From positions 4,740-68,739 of the forward strand of contig JBJHCZ010000017.1 in the NCBI GenBank assembly GCA_050486285.1: 64,000 bases of DNA. The letters are read 5' to 3'. The notes under the pieces are model-generated. The model worked only from the letters and a program-made list of their open reading frames with translations, was not told the DNA's origin and did not search any database. The position numbers were made by a program, and so were the translations under genes. The stretch is from JAITWN01 sp050486285 (GTDB lineage: Bacteria; Pseudomonadota; Gammaproteobacteria; SZUA-140). Positions 39,751 to 52,500 of this stretch are shown in pieces; within the stretch, counting starts at the first letter, position 1, and every line of letters begins with the position of its first letter.

Positions 39751-40530
39751 ATGCACTCCATCCAGGCACTGCTTTTCGACGTGGACGGCACCCTCGCGGA
39801 TACCGAGCGCGACGGACACCGGATCGCGTTCAACCGGGCCTTTGCCGAGGCCGGTCTCGACTGGGACTGGCACGACGAGCTCTACGGCGAGCTGCTCGCG
39901 ATCTCCGGCGGCAAGGAACGCATGCATCATTATATGCGCCATCATGTCTACGCCGGCGGCACCCCGCCGCAGGACCTCGCCGCGCGGGTGCCGGACCTGC
40001 ATGCATCGAAGAACCGTTACTACTGGGAGATGCTGCGCGAGGGCGAGATCGCGCTGCGTCCCGGCGTCGCGCGCCTGTTGCGCGAGGCGCGCGACGCCGG
40101 TCTGCGCCTGGCGATCGCGACGACGACGACGCGCGACAACGTCACCGTGCTGCTCGAACATACGCTTGGTCCGGAGTCGGTCGGCTGGTTCGAGCTGATC
40201 GCGAGCGCCGACGAGATCGCGGACAAGAAGCCGTCGCCGGCGGTCTATGAGTATGCGCTGGCGCAACTCGGTCTCGACGCGGGGGACTGCATCGCGTTCG
40301 AGGATTCGGAGAACGGCTATGCCGCCGCGCAGGCGACCGGACTGCGCACGGTGATGACGGTCAATGCGTATACCCGCGACGGCGACTACCGCGATGCCGA
40401 CCTCGTGCTGAGCAATCTCGGCGAGCCGGACGCCCCGTTCACGGTGCTGGGCGGACGGGCCGCCGCGCGCGTGCCGGCGGACGCGCGCTGTCTCGACCTT
40501 GCCTTGCTGGAACGGCTGTTCGGGGGCTGA
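39751..40530 (+). CDS. cbbY: HAD phosphatase CbbY (xylulose-1,5-bisphosphate phosphatase)
   Basis: The 259-residue haloacid-dehalogenase enzyme has DxDGT at residues 10-14 (nucleophile D10, acid D12), a helical cap (RDGHRIAFNRAFAEAGLDWD, a CbbY-typical stretch), ATTTTRDN and the DKKPSPAVYEYAL / FEDSENGYAAA motifs. CbbY removes xylulose-1,5-bisphosphate, an inhibitor of RuBisCO, so its presence hints at a Calvin cycle. It is coupled to the aminotransferase 4 bp downstream. Confidence 0.88.
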   Translation: MHSIQALLFDVDGTLADTERDGHRIAFNRAFAEAGLDWDWHDELYGELLAISGGKERMHHYMRHHVYAGGTPPQDLAARVPDLHASKNRYYWEMLREGEIALRPGVARLLREARDAGLRLAIATTTTRDNVTVLLEHTLGPESVGWFELIASADEIADKKPSPAVYEYALAQLGLDAGDCIAFEDSENGYAAAQATGLRTVMTVNAYTRDGDYRDADLVLSNLGEPDAPFTVLGGRAAARVPADARCLDLALLERLFGG

Positions 40531-40534
40531 GGCG

Positions 40535-41713
40535 ATGAGCGCCGGCGACCAACGGGAACCCCGTGTCGCCGGACGGATGGCCGGGATCGAGCCGTTTCAT
40601 GTGATGGACGTGCTCGCGCGGGCGCGGGCGCTGGAACGGGACGGGCGCTCGATCGTGCATATGGAGATCGGCGAGCCGGACTTCGCGACGCCGGCGCCGG
40701 TCGTCGAGGCCGCCGCCGCCGCGCTGCGCGCCGGGAAGACGCACTACACGCCGGCGCTCGGCATGCCCGAGCTGCGCGCGGCGATCGCGGCCGATTACCG
40801 CGCGCGCGAGGGACTCGAACTCGATCCCGGGCGCGTCGTCGTCACGCCTGGCGCCTCGGGCGCCTTGCAACTGGCGCTCGGCGTGCTGCTCGATCCCGGC
40901 GACGATGTGTTGCTCGCCGATCCGGGGTATCCGTGCAACCGACATTTCGCGCGCCTGTTCGGGGCCAACCCCGTCGCCGTACCGGTCGGCGCCGACACGG
41001 CCTACCAGCTGACCGCCGCCGCGCTCGAACGTCACTGGACCGCGAATACCGCCGTGGTCATGCTCGCGACGCCGTCGAACCCGACCGGGACGGTCATCGC
41101 GCCCGCCGAACTCGGACGCATCGCCGCGCTCGCGCGCGAGCGCGGGGCCACACTGGTCGTCGACGAGATCTATCAGCGTCTGGTCTACGGCGATCCGCTC
41201 GCCTCGGCGCTCGCGAGCGATGACGGCGTCTTCGTCATCAACAGCTTCTCGAAGTATTTCAGCATGACGGGCTGGCGCCTCGGCTGGCTGGTCGCGCCCG
41301 CGCCGTATGTCCCGCTGATCGATCGCCTTGCGCAGAACCTCTTTCTCGCGCCGCCGACGCCGGCGCAGCACGCGGCGCTCGCCGCGCTCGGCGCGGAGGC
41401 GCGCGCGATCTTCGATGAGCGGCGGGACATCCTGCGCGATCGGCGCGACTTCCTGCTGCCGGCGCTGCGCGGACTCGGTTTCGATATTCCGGCGGCGCCC
41501 GCGGGCGCGTTCTATCTCTATGCCGGTTGCGGGCATTTCACCACGGACAGTTACGGCTTCACGCTCGACCTGCTGGAACGGGCCGCTGTCGCGATCACGC
41601 CGGGCCGTGACTTCGGCAGGCATCGCGCGGAGACGCATGTGCGTTTCGCGTACACGACCTCGATGGAACAGCTCGAGCGGGGCGTGGCGCGGTTGCGCGA
41701 TTTCCTGCGCTGA
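40535..41713 (+). CDS. Class I/II PLP aminotransferase
   Basis: The 392-residue enzyme is fold-type I. The PLP Lys is in NSFSKYFSMTGWRLGW, the conserved Asn/Pro motif in TPSNPTGTVIAP, and Asp/Tyr in VVDEIYQRLVYGD. The start at 40535 follows the cbbY stop by 4 bp; a longer ORF from 40499 overlaps cbbY. Substrate is not clear; it differs from the AspC homologue at 60.4 kb. Confidence 0.88.
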   Translation: MSAGDQREPRVAGRMAGIEPFHVMDVLARARALERDGRSIVHMEIGEPDFATPAPVVEAAAAALRAGKTHYTPALGMPELRAAIAADYRAREGLELDPGRVVVTPGASGALQLALGVLLDPGDDVLLADPGYPCNRHFARLFGANPVAVPVGADTAYQLTAAALERHWTANTAVVMLATPSNPTGTVIAPAELGRIAALARERGATLVVDEIYQRLVYGDPLASALASDDGVFVINSFSKYFSMTGWRLGWLVAPAPYVPLIDRLAQNLFLAPPTPAQHAALAALGAEARAIFDERRDILRDRRDFLLPALRGLGFDIPAAPAGAFYLYAGCGHFTTDSYGFTLDLLERAAVAITPGRDFGRHRAETHVRFAYTTSMEQLERGVARLRDFLR

Positions 41714-41734
41714 GCCGGAAATCTGCGCCGGCGA

Positions 41735-42535
41735 TCAGAGCCAGAACAGGACCAGCAGCACCGCGCCGAGCACGAGCCGGTAGAGGATGAACGGCAACAG
41801 GCCGATGCGGCTGAGCAGTTCGATGAAGAAGTGGATGGTCCAGTAGGCGACGAAGCCCGCGATCGCGGCGCCGAGCAGCAGATCCATCCACGGCAGCGCG
41901 GCGTCGTCGCCGAGGACGTCGAGCGCCTGCCAGCCGCCGGCCAGCGCGATGACCGGGATCGACAGCAGGAACGAAAAGCGCGCGGCGGCCTCGCGCGTCA
42001 GGCCGAGCATCAGCCCGGCGGTGATCGTGATGCCCGAGCGCGAGGTGCCCGGGATCAGCGCCAGCGCCTGCGCGCAGCCGATCAGCAGGATGTCGCGAAG
42101 GCTCAGGCTGTGCTCGTCGCGCGCGCGGCGGCCGCGTGCGTCCGCCCACCACAGCAACAGGCCGAAGCCGATCGTCGCCAGCGCGATGACCAGCGTCGAG
42201 CGCAGCTCGGTCTCGATGATCCCCTTGAACAACAAGCCCGCGAGCCCCGCCGGGATCGTGCCGAGCAGCACGCCCCAGGCGAGCCGGCTGTCTGCGGTGT
42301 GACGGCCCCGGATGATCGAGCCGAACCAGTCGCGGGTCATCACCGCGAGTTCGCGGCGGAAATAGGTCATCACCGCGACCAGCGTGCCGACATGGACCGC
42401 GACGTCGAAGGCCAGCCCCTGATCCTCGCTGCCGGTCACCGCGGGCAACAGGATCAGGTGCGCGGCGCTCGAGATCGGCAGGAACTCGGTGAGTCCCTGG
42501 ATCAGCGCGAGGAGTATGATTTGCCACAATTCCAT
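41735..42535 (-). CDS. uppP: Undecaprenyl-diphosphatase UppP (BacA)
   Basis: The 266-residue inner-membrane phosphatase recycles the lipid carrier for cell-wall and polysaccharide synthesis. It has the N-terminal ALIQGLTEFLPISSAAHL and the catalytic PGTSRSGITI motif. About 8 membrane segments are seen, and length is standard (E. coli 273). It is the third gene of queF-kinase-uppP on the minus strand. Confidence 0.95.
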   Translation of the reverse strand: MELWQIILLALIQGLTEFLPISSAAHLILLPAVTGSEDQGLAFDVAVHVGTLVAVMTYFRRELAVMTRDWFGSIIRGRHTADSRLAWGVLLGTIPAGLAGLLFKGIIETELRSTLVIALATIGFGLLLWWADARGRRARDEHSLSLRDILLIGCAQALALIPGTSRSGITITAGLMLGLTREAAARFSFLLSIPVIALAGGWQALDVLGDDAALPWMDLLLGAAIAGFVAYWTIHFFIELLSRIGLLPFILYRLVLGAVLLVLFWL

Positions 42536-42552
42536 GATCGGTCCTGTATCGG

Positions 42553-43827
42553 CTATGCGGCGCGCAGCGCGAGCATGGCCGCGCCATGGCAGGCCTGATC
42601 GCTGCGCGGGGTTTCGAACGGGATGCCGGGCAGGGCGCGCCGGCGGGTCGCGGTCCAGGCCGGATTGCGCGCGCCGCCGCCGACCGTCAGGATCCGCCGC
42701 GGCGACGGCGCGCCGAGTTCCCGGAGGCGGGCGTAGCCCGCCGCCTCGATCGCCGCGATGCCTTCGAGCATGCCCTGTAGAAAACGCGCGTCGTCGGCCG
42801 GTCGCGGCGACAGGCGCGGCGCGAGCGCCGGGTCGTTGCGCGGGAAGCGTTCGCCGGGCGTGACCAGCGGATAGTAGTCGAGCCCGGTCGGCGTCGCCGC
42901 ATCGAGCGTCGGCGTCAGCGCCTCGAGCTGTTCGACAGTGAAGTATTCGAGCAGCACGGCGCCGCCGCTGTTCGACGCGCCGCCGGCGAGCCAGAGATCG
43001 CCGAGCCGGTGGCTGTAGATCCCGCAGGCCGGCGCGAACAGCGGTTGTGCGGACAGCAGCTTCAGCACCAGCGTCGAGCCGAGCGAGGTCACCGCGTCGC
43101 CGGGCATGTCCGCGCCGGTCGCGATGAACGCCGCGACGCTGTCGGTGGTGCCGGCGACGATCGCGAGATCCTTGCGGTAGCCGAGCGCGCGGATCTTCGG
43201 TGCATTCAGCGTCCCGATCGCGGTGCCGGGCGGCACGACCTCGGGCAGCAGCGCGTGATCGACGTCGAGTCGCGCGAGCCAGTCCGGCCAGCGCCGGCGC
43301 AGCGGATCATAGCCGAGCTTGAGCGCATTGTTCTCGTCGCTGATGCCGAAACGACCGCTGAGGCGCCCGGCGATCCAGTCGGCCTGGTGCAGCGCGTGAC
43401 GGGCCTGCCGCATGGCGGGCTGCGATTGCAGCCACAGCAACTTTGCGAGCGCGGATCCGGCGCCGTGCGCGGCGCAGTCGGTCGGGGCGACCGCGGCGAT
43501 AAGCTCGGCCTCGCGGGTCGCGCGCGCGTCGTTGTACATCAGCGCCGGCCCGAGCGGTCGGCCGTCAGCATCGGTGAGCAGCAGCGTCGCCGAGGTCGCG
43601 TCGACCGCCAGCGCGTCGATTTCCCCGGGCGGCGTCTTCGCCGCGAGCGCGCGCAACACGAAATAGACGGTCTCCCACCACAGCTCCGGCGACTGTTCGC
43701 GCTGCGCGCCGTCGCGACGCGCGGCCGGCATGCACACCGAGGCCTCGGCGAGCACCCGGCCCTCTGAGTCGATGACGACCCCGCGGCCGCCGCTGGTGCC
43801 GACGTCGATGCCGAGCGCGCGCCGCAT
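42553..43827 (-). CDS. FGGY-family carbohydrate kinase
   Basis: The 424-residue sugar kinase has an N-terminal ATP loop (GIDVGTSGGRGVVID), a catalytic Asp in HQADWIAGRLSG, phosphate-loop GTTDSVAAFIATG and C-terminal GGGARN. It is about 70 residues shorter than XylB. The short form resembles the D-ribulose kinases described in cyanobacteria and plants, a substrate that would fit the CbbY context. Xylulose remains possible. Start overlaps queF stop by one base. Confidence 0.78.
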   Translation of the reverse strand: MRRALGIDVGTSGGRGVVIDSEGRVLAEASVCMPAARRDGAQREQSPELWWETVYFVLRALAAKTPPGEIDALAVDATSATLLLTDADGRPLGPALMYNDARATREAELIAAVAPTDCAAHGAGSALAKLLWLQSQPAMRQARHALHQADWIAGRLSGRFGISDENNALKLGYDPLRRRWPDWLARLDVDHALLPEVVPPGTAIGTLNAPKIRALGYRKDLAIVAGTTDSVAAFIATGADMPGDAVTSLGSTLVLKLLSAQPLFAPACGIYSHRLGDLWLAGGASNSGGAVLLEYFTVEQLEALTPTLDAATPTGLDYYPLVTPGERFPRNDPALAPRLSPRPADDARFLQGMLEGIAAIEAAGYARLRELGAPSPRRILTVGGGARNPAWTATRRRALPGIPFETPRSDQACHGAAMLALRAA

Positions 43828-44231
43828 CAGGGCAGGTTGACCGGCTCCGGCGCGACCCAGGTCTCGCTGCGAAATTCGGCGACGACCGTCGTGTAGATCC
43901 CGCCGCGGACATTGAACTCGGAGGTCAGGCGCATGTAGTGCGGCTCGCAGGCGCGCGCGAGGTCGTCGAGGATCTCGTTGGTGACGGCCTCATGGAACGC
44001 CCCGCGGTCACGATACGACCAGATATAGAGCTTCAGCGACTTCAGTTCGACGCAGCGTTCCGCCGGCACGTATTCGAGATTCAGCGTCGCGAAATCAGGC
44101 TGGCCGGTCTTCGGGCACAGGCAGGTGAACTCGGGGATCCGGATCCGGACCGTGTAGTCGCGGCCCGGATTCGGGTTGTCGAAGGTTTCCAGTTCCTTCC
44201 CGGGTTTGCTTGGCATGGGCAACGTGCTCAA
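43827..44231 (-). CDS. queF: NADPH-dependent preQ0 reductase QueF (unimodular)
   Basis: The 134-residue enzyme reduces preQ0 to preQ1 in queuosine synthesis. It has catalytic Cys C39 in CLCPKTGQPD, Asp D46, the QueF signature ELKSLKLYIWSYRD, and H80-E81. It is of the short type I form, half the size of the E. coli protein. TGATG overlap with the kinase gene. Confidence 0.96.
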   Translation of the reverse strand: MSTLPMPSKPGKELETFDNPNPGRDYTVRIRIPEFTCLCPKTGQPDFATLNLEYVPAERCVELKSLKLYIWSYRDRGAFHEAVTNEILDDLARACEPHYMRLTSEFNVRGGIYTTVVAEFRSETWVAPEPVNLP

Positions 44232-44251
44232 TGAATGATAATCAGATCAGA

Positions 44252-44431
44252 CTGCATTCTTCATGAACCGCACAAGGCGTCAGCAGGGCCCCGGCCGGGA
44301 GACACTTTTCAGGAGCCTCCGGGACAGGATGTCCCGGCGGCAGCCCCCAGGGATGGGTTCATGGCGGTCCTGAAAAGTGTCTCCCGGCCGGGGCCCGGAT
44401 CCCGCTGCGACGGCGTTCATGAAGAATGCAG
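44252..44431 (+). repeat. Hairpin element C (type 2, two-tier stem)
   Basis: The inner stem is a perfect 29 bp (44286-44314 with 44368-44396). The outer is 17 bp (44252-44268 with 44415-44431), with internal loops 17/18 nt. The core has hairpin 1 (stem GCCTCCGGGAC/GTCCCGGCGGC, one mismatch, loop AGGAT) and hairpin 2 (CCC-AGGGAT-GGG). It lies in the 289-bp queF-smc divergent gap, so no single gene's transcript covers it as a 3' end. Confidence 0.85.
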
Positions 44432-44520
44432 CACCACGAAACAATAACGGTCAATAACATAGCAGATCCCCCTGCGTTTATCTTGTCTGCCGCGGCGCTT
44501 TTCCTGTATCTTGGCGACCC

Positions 44521-48033
<3,513 letters not shown>

Positions 48034-50079
48034 GTGGAAGCCCGAAAGGCCATCGCCGCGCGCGCCGCCGCGCTGCGCGACCAGATCAACCGCCACAATC
48101 ACCTCTATTACGTCCTCGACGCGCCGGAAATTCCCGACGCCGAGTTTGATCGCCTGCTGCGCGAGCTGCAGGACATCGAGGCGCAATACCCCGAATTGAG
48201 AACGGCAGACTCACCGACACAGCGTGTCGGCGCCGAGCCGGTCGCGGCCTTCGGCAAGATCCGCCGCGAGATCCCGATGCTGTCGCTCGCGAATGCCTAC
48301 AACGAGGAGGAATTCCGCGACTTCGACCGGCGCGTGCGCGGCGGGCTCGGGCGCGACACAGTCGCCTACAACGCCGAACCGAAGCTCGACGGCGTCGCAG
48401 TCAGCCTGGTCTATCGCGACGGCGTCTTCGTCGAGGGCGCGACCCGCGGCGACGGCGTCACCGGCGAGGACATCACCCGCAACCTGCGCACGATCCATCG
48501 CCTGCCGCTGCGCCTCGCCGGGCAGGGCTGGCCGCCGCTGCTCGAGGTGCGCGGCGAGGTCTACCTGCCGAAGCAGGCCTTCGAGGCCATCAACGAGGAG
48601 GCCCTGCGCAAGGGCGAGCGCCTGTTCTCGAATCCGCGCAACGCCGCCGCCGGTGGACTGCGCCAGCTCGATCCGAAGATGACCGCGGCGCGCCGGCTCG
48701 ACATCTACTGCTACGGCGTCGGCAAGGTCGACGGCGGCGAGCTGCCCGGCACGCAGCACGGCATCCTCGAGCGCCTTGCCGGCTGGGGATTCCCGGTCTG
48801 TCCGGAGCAGGCCGTCGTCGACAGCCTCGACGGCTGTCTCGCCTATTACCGGCGCCTGCAAGATCGACGCGACGCGCTTGCCTACGAGATCGACGGCATC
48901 GTGTTCAAGGTCGATGACATCGAGGGACAGCAGGCGCTCGGCTTCGTCGCGCGCGCGCCGCGCTGGGCGGTGGCGTGGAAATTCCCGCCGAAGGAGGAGC
49001 TGACGGTCCTGGGCGCGATCGAGTTCCAGGTCGGTCGCACCGGCGCGCTGACGCCGGTCGCGCGCCTCGAGCCGGTCCATGTCGGCGGCGTCACCGTGAC
49101 CAATGCGACGCTGCACAACATCGCGCAGATCGAGCGCCTCGACCTGCGCGTCGGCGACACCGTCATCGTGCGCCGCGCCGGCGACGTGATCCCGCAAGTC
49201 ATGGGCGTGGTCGAGTCGCGGCGACCGAAGGGCGCGCGCCGGTTCCGCATACCGGAGGCCTGTCCGGTGTGCGGCTCCGCAGTCGTGCGTCCGGAGGGCG
49301 AGGTCGTCGCGCGCTGCAGCGGAGGACTCTACTGCCCGGCGCAGCGCAAGCAGGCGATCGCGCACTTCGCGTCGCGGCGGGCGATGGACATCGACGGCCT
49401 CGGCGACAAGCTGATCGACCAGCTCGTCGAGCGCGGGCTCGTCGACAGCCCGGCCGATCTCTATGAATTGACGCAGGAGCAGCTCGCGGCGCTCGAGCGC
49501 ATGGCGGACAAGTCGGCCGCGAACCTGGTCGAGGCGATCGACCGCAGCCGCGACACCATGCTCGCGCGCTTCCTGTTCGCGCTCGGCATCCCCGAGGTCG
49601 GCGAGGCGACCGCGCAGCAGCTTGCGCTCGAGTTCGGCGACCTCGACGCGGTGATCGCCGCCGACGAGGCCCGCCTGCAGGAGGTCCGCGATATCGGCCC
49701 GGTCGTCGCCGGCCATGTCGCCGCGTTCTTTCGCGAGCCGCACAATCGCGAGATCATCAAGCGCCTGCGCGACAATGGCGTACGCTGGCCGACCGGCCGG
49801 CCGCGCGAGCGCGCCGCGCAACCGCTCGCCGGCCAGTCCTTCGTGCTGACCGGCGCGCTCGAATCGATGACGCGCGACGACGCGAAGACGCGCCTGCAGG
49901 CGCTCGGCGCGCGCGTGACCGGCAGCGTGTCGGCGAAGACCTCCTGCGTCGTCGCCGGCGCCGATCCCGGCTCCAAGCTCGCGAAGGCGCGCGAACTCGG
50001 CATCGAGGTCATCGACGAGGCGGGCCTGCTGGCATTGCTGGAGAAGCATGCTGGTGAACCCCCGGATGGGGACGTATAA
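48034..50079 (+). CDS. ligA: NAD-dependent DNA ligase LigA
   Basis: The 681-residue ligase has the Ia domain (about 1-70), adenylated K117 in AEPKLDGVAVSL, an OB fold, zinc finger (CPVCGSAV...CSGGLYCPAQ), helix-hairpin-helix repeats and C-terminal BRCT (about 595-670, GQSFVLTGALESMTRDDAKT). GTG start at 48034 lies immediately after the smc stop. zipA, normally between them, is absent. Confidence 0.96.
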   Translation: MEARKAIAARAAALRDQINRHNHLYYVLDAPEIPDAEFDRLLRELQDIEAQYPELRTADSPTQRVGAEPVAAFGKIRREIPMLSLANAYNEEEFRDFDRRVRGGLGRDTVAYNAEPKLDGVAVSLVYRDGVFVEGATRGDGVTGEDITRNLRTIHRLPLRLAGQGWPPLLEVRGEVYLPKQAFEAINEEALRKGERLFSNPRNAAAGGLRQLDPKMTAARRLDIYCYGVGKVDGGELPGTQHGILERLAGWGFPVCPEQAVVDSLDGCLAYYRRLQDRRDALAYEIDGIVFKVDDIEGQQALGFVARAPRWAVAWKFPPKEELTVLGAIEFQVGRTGALTPVARLEPVHVGGVTVTNATLHNIAQIERLDLRVGDTVIVRRAGDVIPQVMGVVESRRPKGARRFRIPEACPVCGSAVVRPEGEVVARCSGGLYCPAQRKQAIAHFASRRAMDIDGLGDKLIDQLVERGLVDSPADLYELTQEQLAALERMADKSAANLVEAIDRSRDTMLARFLFALGIPEVGEATAQQLALEFGDLDAVIAADEARLQEVRDIGPVVAGHVAAFFREPHNREIIKRLRDNGVRWPTGRPRERAAQPLAGQSFVLTGALESMTRDDAKTRLQALGARVTGSVSAKTSCVVAGADPGSKLAKARELGIEVIDEAGLLALLEKHAGEPPDGDV

Positions 50080-50160
50080 TTCGGGGTCGGATGAAGATCC
50101 CAAGATGATGATCCCGGAATAATTACACGATATTCACGGCAGTAATCACGAATCCAATCC

Positions 50161-50718
50161 ATGGCGATCACGGCGGAACAGGCACTGGCGGTGTACAGGG
50201 CGGCGGAATGCCTGCATGACGCGGCTGCGGTCGATGCCGCCGTCGACCGGCTCGCGGCGGCGATCTCGGATGCGCTGCGCGACGCGAATCCGCTGGTCAT
50301 CGCGGTGCTGCACGGCGGGCTGATCCCGGCCGGACTGCTGCTGCCGCGGCTCGACTTTCCGCTACAGGTCGATTACCTGCACGCGACCCGTTACCGCGGC
50401 GAGACCCGCGGCGGCGAACTGCACTGGCGCGCGCACCCGCATGTCACGCTCGAAGGACGTACCGTGCTGCTGGTCGACGATATCTATGACGAAGGCCATA
50501 CCCTGGCCGCGATCCATCGCTATTGCGTCGACGCCGGCGCGGTGCGCGTCTGGGGCGCGGTGCTGGTCGATAAACGGCACGACCGCAAGGCCGATTACCG
50601 CCCGGAGTTCACCGGCCTCGAAGTCCCGGATCGTTATGTGTTCGGCTACGGCATGGACTACAAGGACTATCTGCGCAATGCCCCCGGCATCTTTGCCGTG
50701 AAGGAGGAACATGTCTGA
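50161..50718 (+). CDS. hpt: Hypoxanthine-guanine phosphoribosyltransferase
   Basis: The 185-residue salvage enzyme turns hypoxanthine or guanine plus PRPP into nucleotides. The PRPP loop is VLLVDDIYDEGHTL and the dimer/flexible region is DYLHATRYRGETRGGELHW. It overlaps the next gene by 8 bp; the pair forms a purine-salvage unit, since the phosphorylase yields hypoxanthine. Confidence 0.9.
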   Translation: MAITAEQALAVYRAAECLHDAAAVDAAVDRLAAAISDALRDANPLVIAVLHGGLIPAGLLLPRLDFPLQVDYLHATRYRGETRGGELHWRAHPHVTLEGRTVLLVDDIYDEGHTLAAIHRYCVDAGAVRVWGAVLVDKRHDRKADYRPEFTGLEVPDRYVFGYGMDYKDYLRNAPGIFAVKEEHV

Positions 50719-51454
50719 ACTCGCGATCATCGGCGGTACCGGCCTGACCTCGCTGAAGGGGCTCGAGATCCTGCGCCGCGAAGTCGTCCACACGCCTTAC
50801 GGCGAGCCGTCGGGTCCGCTGACCTTCGGCGTGCTCGGCGGCCGCGAGGTCGTATTCCTCGCGCGTCACGGTTACGGCCACACGATCCCGCCGCACCGGA
50901 TCAACTATCGCGCGAATGCCTGGGCGCTGCGCCAGACCGGCGTCCGCCGCGTCATTGCGGTCGCGGCGGTCGGCGGCATCCGCGACGACCTGCCGCCGGC
51001 GCGGCTCGTGGTCCCGGACCAGATCATCGACTACACCTGGTCGCGTGCGGCGACCTTCTTCGAGCAGGACCTCGACGAGGTCACGCACATCGATTTCACG
51101 AATCCGTACAGCGAGGAACTGCGGCAGTTGCTGATCGCGCATTGTCGCGCGATGGCGATGGAGGCCTGCGAGGAGGGGACCTACGGCGTGACCCAGGGGC
51201 CGCGTCTCGAGACCGCGGCCGAGATCAACCGGATGGAGCGCGACGGCTGCACGATCGTCGGCATGACCGCGATGCCGGAGGCCGCGCTGATGCGCGAACT
51301 CGATCTCGATTACGCCGCGCTCGCGGTGGTCGCGAACTGGGCCGCCGGTCGCGGCGGCGCCGCGCCGATCGAGATGGCGGAGATCGAGAAGAATCTGAAG
51401 GTCGGCATGGACAAGGTCCGCAAGGTCCTCGAGTCGCTGGTGCCGGCACTCTGA
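50711..51454 (+). CDS. S-methyl-5'-thioinosine/MTA phosphorylase
   Basis: The 247-residue purine nucleoside phosphorylase-family enzyme has IIGGTGL, ARHGYGHTIPPHRINYRAN and TAMPEAALMRELDLDYA. The latter segment, with NRMERDGCTIVGM, resembles the methylthioinosine phosphorylase of Pseudomonas (PA3004 type) more than eukaryotic MTAP. The hpt coupling supports hypoxanthine as its product. Confidence 0.86.
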   Translation: MSELAIIGGTGLTSLKGLEILRREVVHTPYGEPSGPLTFGVLGGREVVFLARHGYGHTIPPHRINYRANAWALRQTGVRRVIAVAAVGGIRDDLPPARLVVPDQIIDYTWSRAATFFEQDLDEVTHIDFTNPYSEELRQLLIAHCRAMAMEACEEGTYGVTQGPRLETAAEINRMERDGCTIVGMTAMPEAALMRELDLDYAALAVVANWAAGRGGAAPIEMAEIEKNLKVGMDKVRKVLESLVPAL

Positions 51455-51469
51455 TCAATTCCGGTTCCC

Positions 51470-51668
51470 CGCGCCGCGGTCGTCCCGTTTGTCGGCTGCT
51501 TCCACATCAGCAGGGCCCAGTCCGCCCAGGGTCTTTTCAGGAGCCGCCGAGACAGGATGTCTCGGCGGCAGCCCCCAGGGATGGGTTCATGGCGGTCCTG
51601 AAAAGGCCCTGGGCGGGCTGGGCCCGGATCTGCCAGATCGCCCCGGCAAACGGGACGACCGCGGCGCG
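51470..51668 (+). repeat. Hairpin element D (type 2, two-tier stem with U-G pairs)
   Basis: The inner stem is 30 bp (51513-51542 with 51596-51625), two U-G. The outer is 26 bp (51470-51495 with 51643-51668), one U-G. Internal loops are 17/17 nt. Hairpin 1 has an 11-bp perfect stem GCCGCCGAGAC/GTCTCGGCGGC with loop AGGAT (51543-51569). Hairpin 2 is CCC-AGGGAT-GGG. GGA triplets are 21 nt apart. It fills the convergent gap between the phosphorylase and csiV genes and could also end both transcripts. Confidence 0.87.
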
Positions 51669-51671
51669 CGA

Positions 51672-52418
51672 TCAATCGGACGGGGTGTGGGGCGTCACCT
51701 GCACGATCACGCCGAACACCGGGTGATCGAAGTAATGGACTTCGTTGACGCGGATACGGCGCTGGGCCTGCAGGCGCCAGATCGTCGGGCGGTTCTCCCG
51801 GCGGCTGAAGATACTGAAGAACCCGGCCTCGGTCGTCCCGGCGGCGGGTTCCGACAGCAGCAGGTCGAGATTCACGTGCAGGAAACGGCTGCGCTGCAGG
51901 CTGACGATGCCGTCGACGGTCCGCGCGCGGGGCGCCGGGGCGCGGGTCGCGCTGGTGTCGATGAACAGCGTCGAGGGCGGCAGGCGGGCGGCGTCGACGG
52001 CCGTCGGGGAGTGTACCCGCACGCCGCGCACCGGCTGGTCGGGATTGGCCGGCTGACGCCAGCCGACGTGCAGCAGGGGTTCGTAGTCGGCGGAGACCGT
52101 CAGCCGGTTATAGAGGCGTTCCAGCCTGAGCTCCGCCGGATCGAGCCGGCGGTAGGGGACGCGGACGTCGACCGCGGGCAGCAACTCGGTCAGCAGGCGC
52201 GGGACTTCGCCCGGCGGCGGGGCCGCCTCGATCGCGAGTTCGATGGCCGGGGCGCCCGGGTCGAGGGTCCAGGCCTCGGCGGCGGCCCCGGGACCGGCCT
52301 TGTGTTCGAACACGATGACCTCGATATCATACCAGTCGTCGCGCTCGTCGGTGGCGGCCTGCGCGACGGCCAGGGCCAGCGGCAGGGCGAGGGCGATCAG
52401 GATCGGGGGCATGCGCAT
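51672..52418 (-). CDS. csiV: CsiV-family protein
   Basis: The 248-residue protein starts at 52418, giving a signal peptide (MRMPPILIALALPLALAVAQ). The longer ORF would run through the tandem repeat. The start of the mature part WYDIEVIVFEH and the tail EVHYFDHPVFGVIVQVTP are hallmarks of the family known as CsiV, a peptidoglycan-binding protein in Pseudomonas. Mid-region has ERLYNRLTVSADYEPLLHVG. Often next to mfd in Gammaproteobacteria; here mfd is 2.4 kb away. Confidence 0.85.
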   Translation of the reverse strand: MRMPPILIALALPLALAVAQAATDERDDWYDIEVIVFEHKAGPGAAAEAWTLDPGAPAIELAIEAAPPPGEVPRLLTELLPAVDVRVPYRRLDPAELRLERLYNRLTVSADYEPLLHVGWRQPANPDQPVRGVRVHSPTAVDAARLPPSTLFIDTSATRAPAPRARTVDGIVSLQRSRFLHVNLDLLLSEPAAGTTEAGFFSIFSRRENRPTIWRLQAQRRIRVNEVHYFDHPVFGVIVQVTPHTPSD

Positions 52419-52500
52419 CGGGGCGTCGGGATGGCGGCGATAGTCGGTGCAGAGGTCTGCAGGATACACCATAAGACGGTTCATCGTAACATCAGGGTTC

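Noticed and set aside
44252..44431. Hairpin elements as ordinary intrinsic terminators
   Set aside because: No T-run follows, two copies are in divergent promoter gaps, and all have the same strand polarity; termination may be incidental for D.
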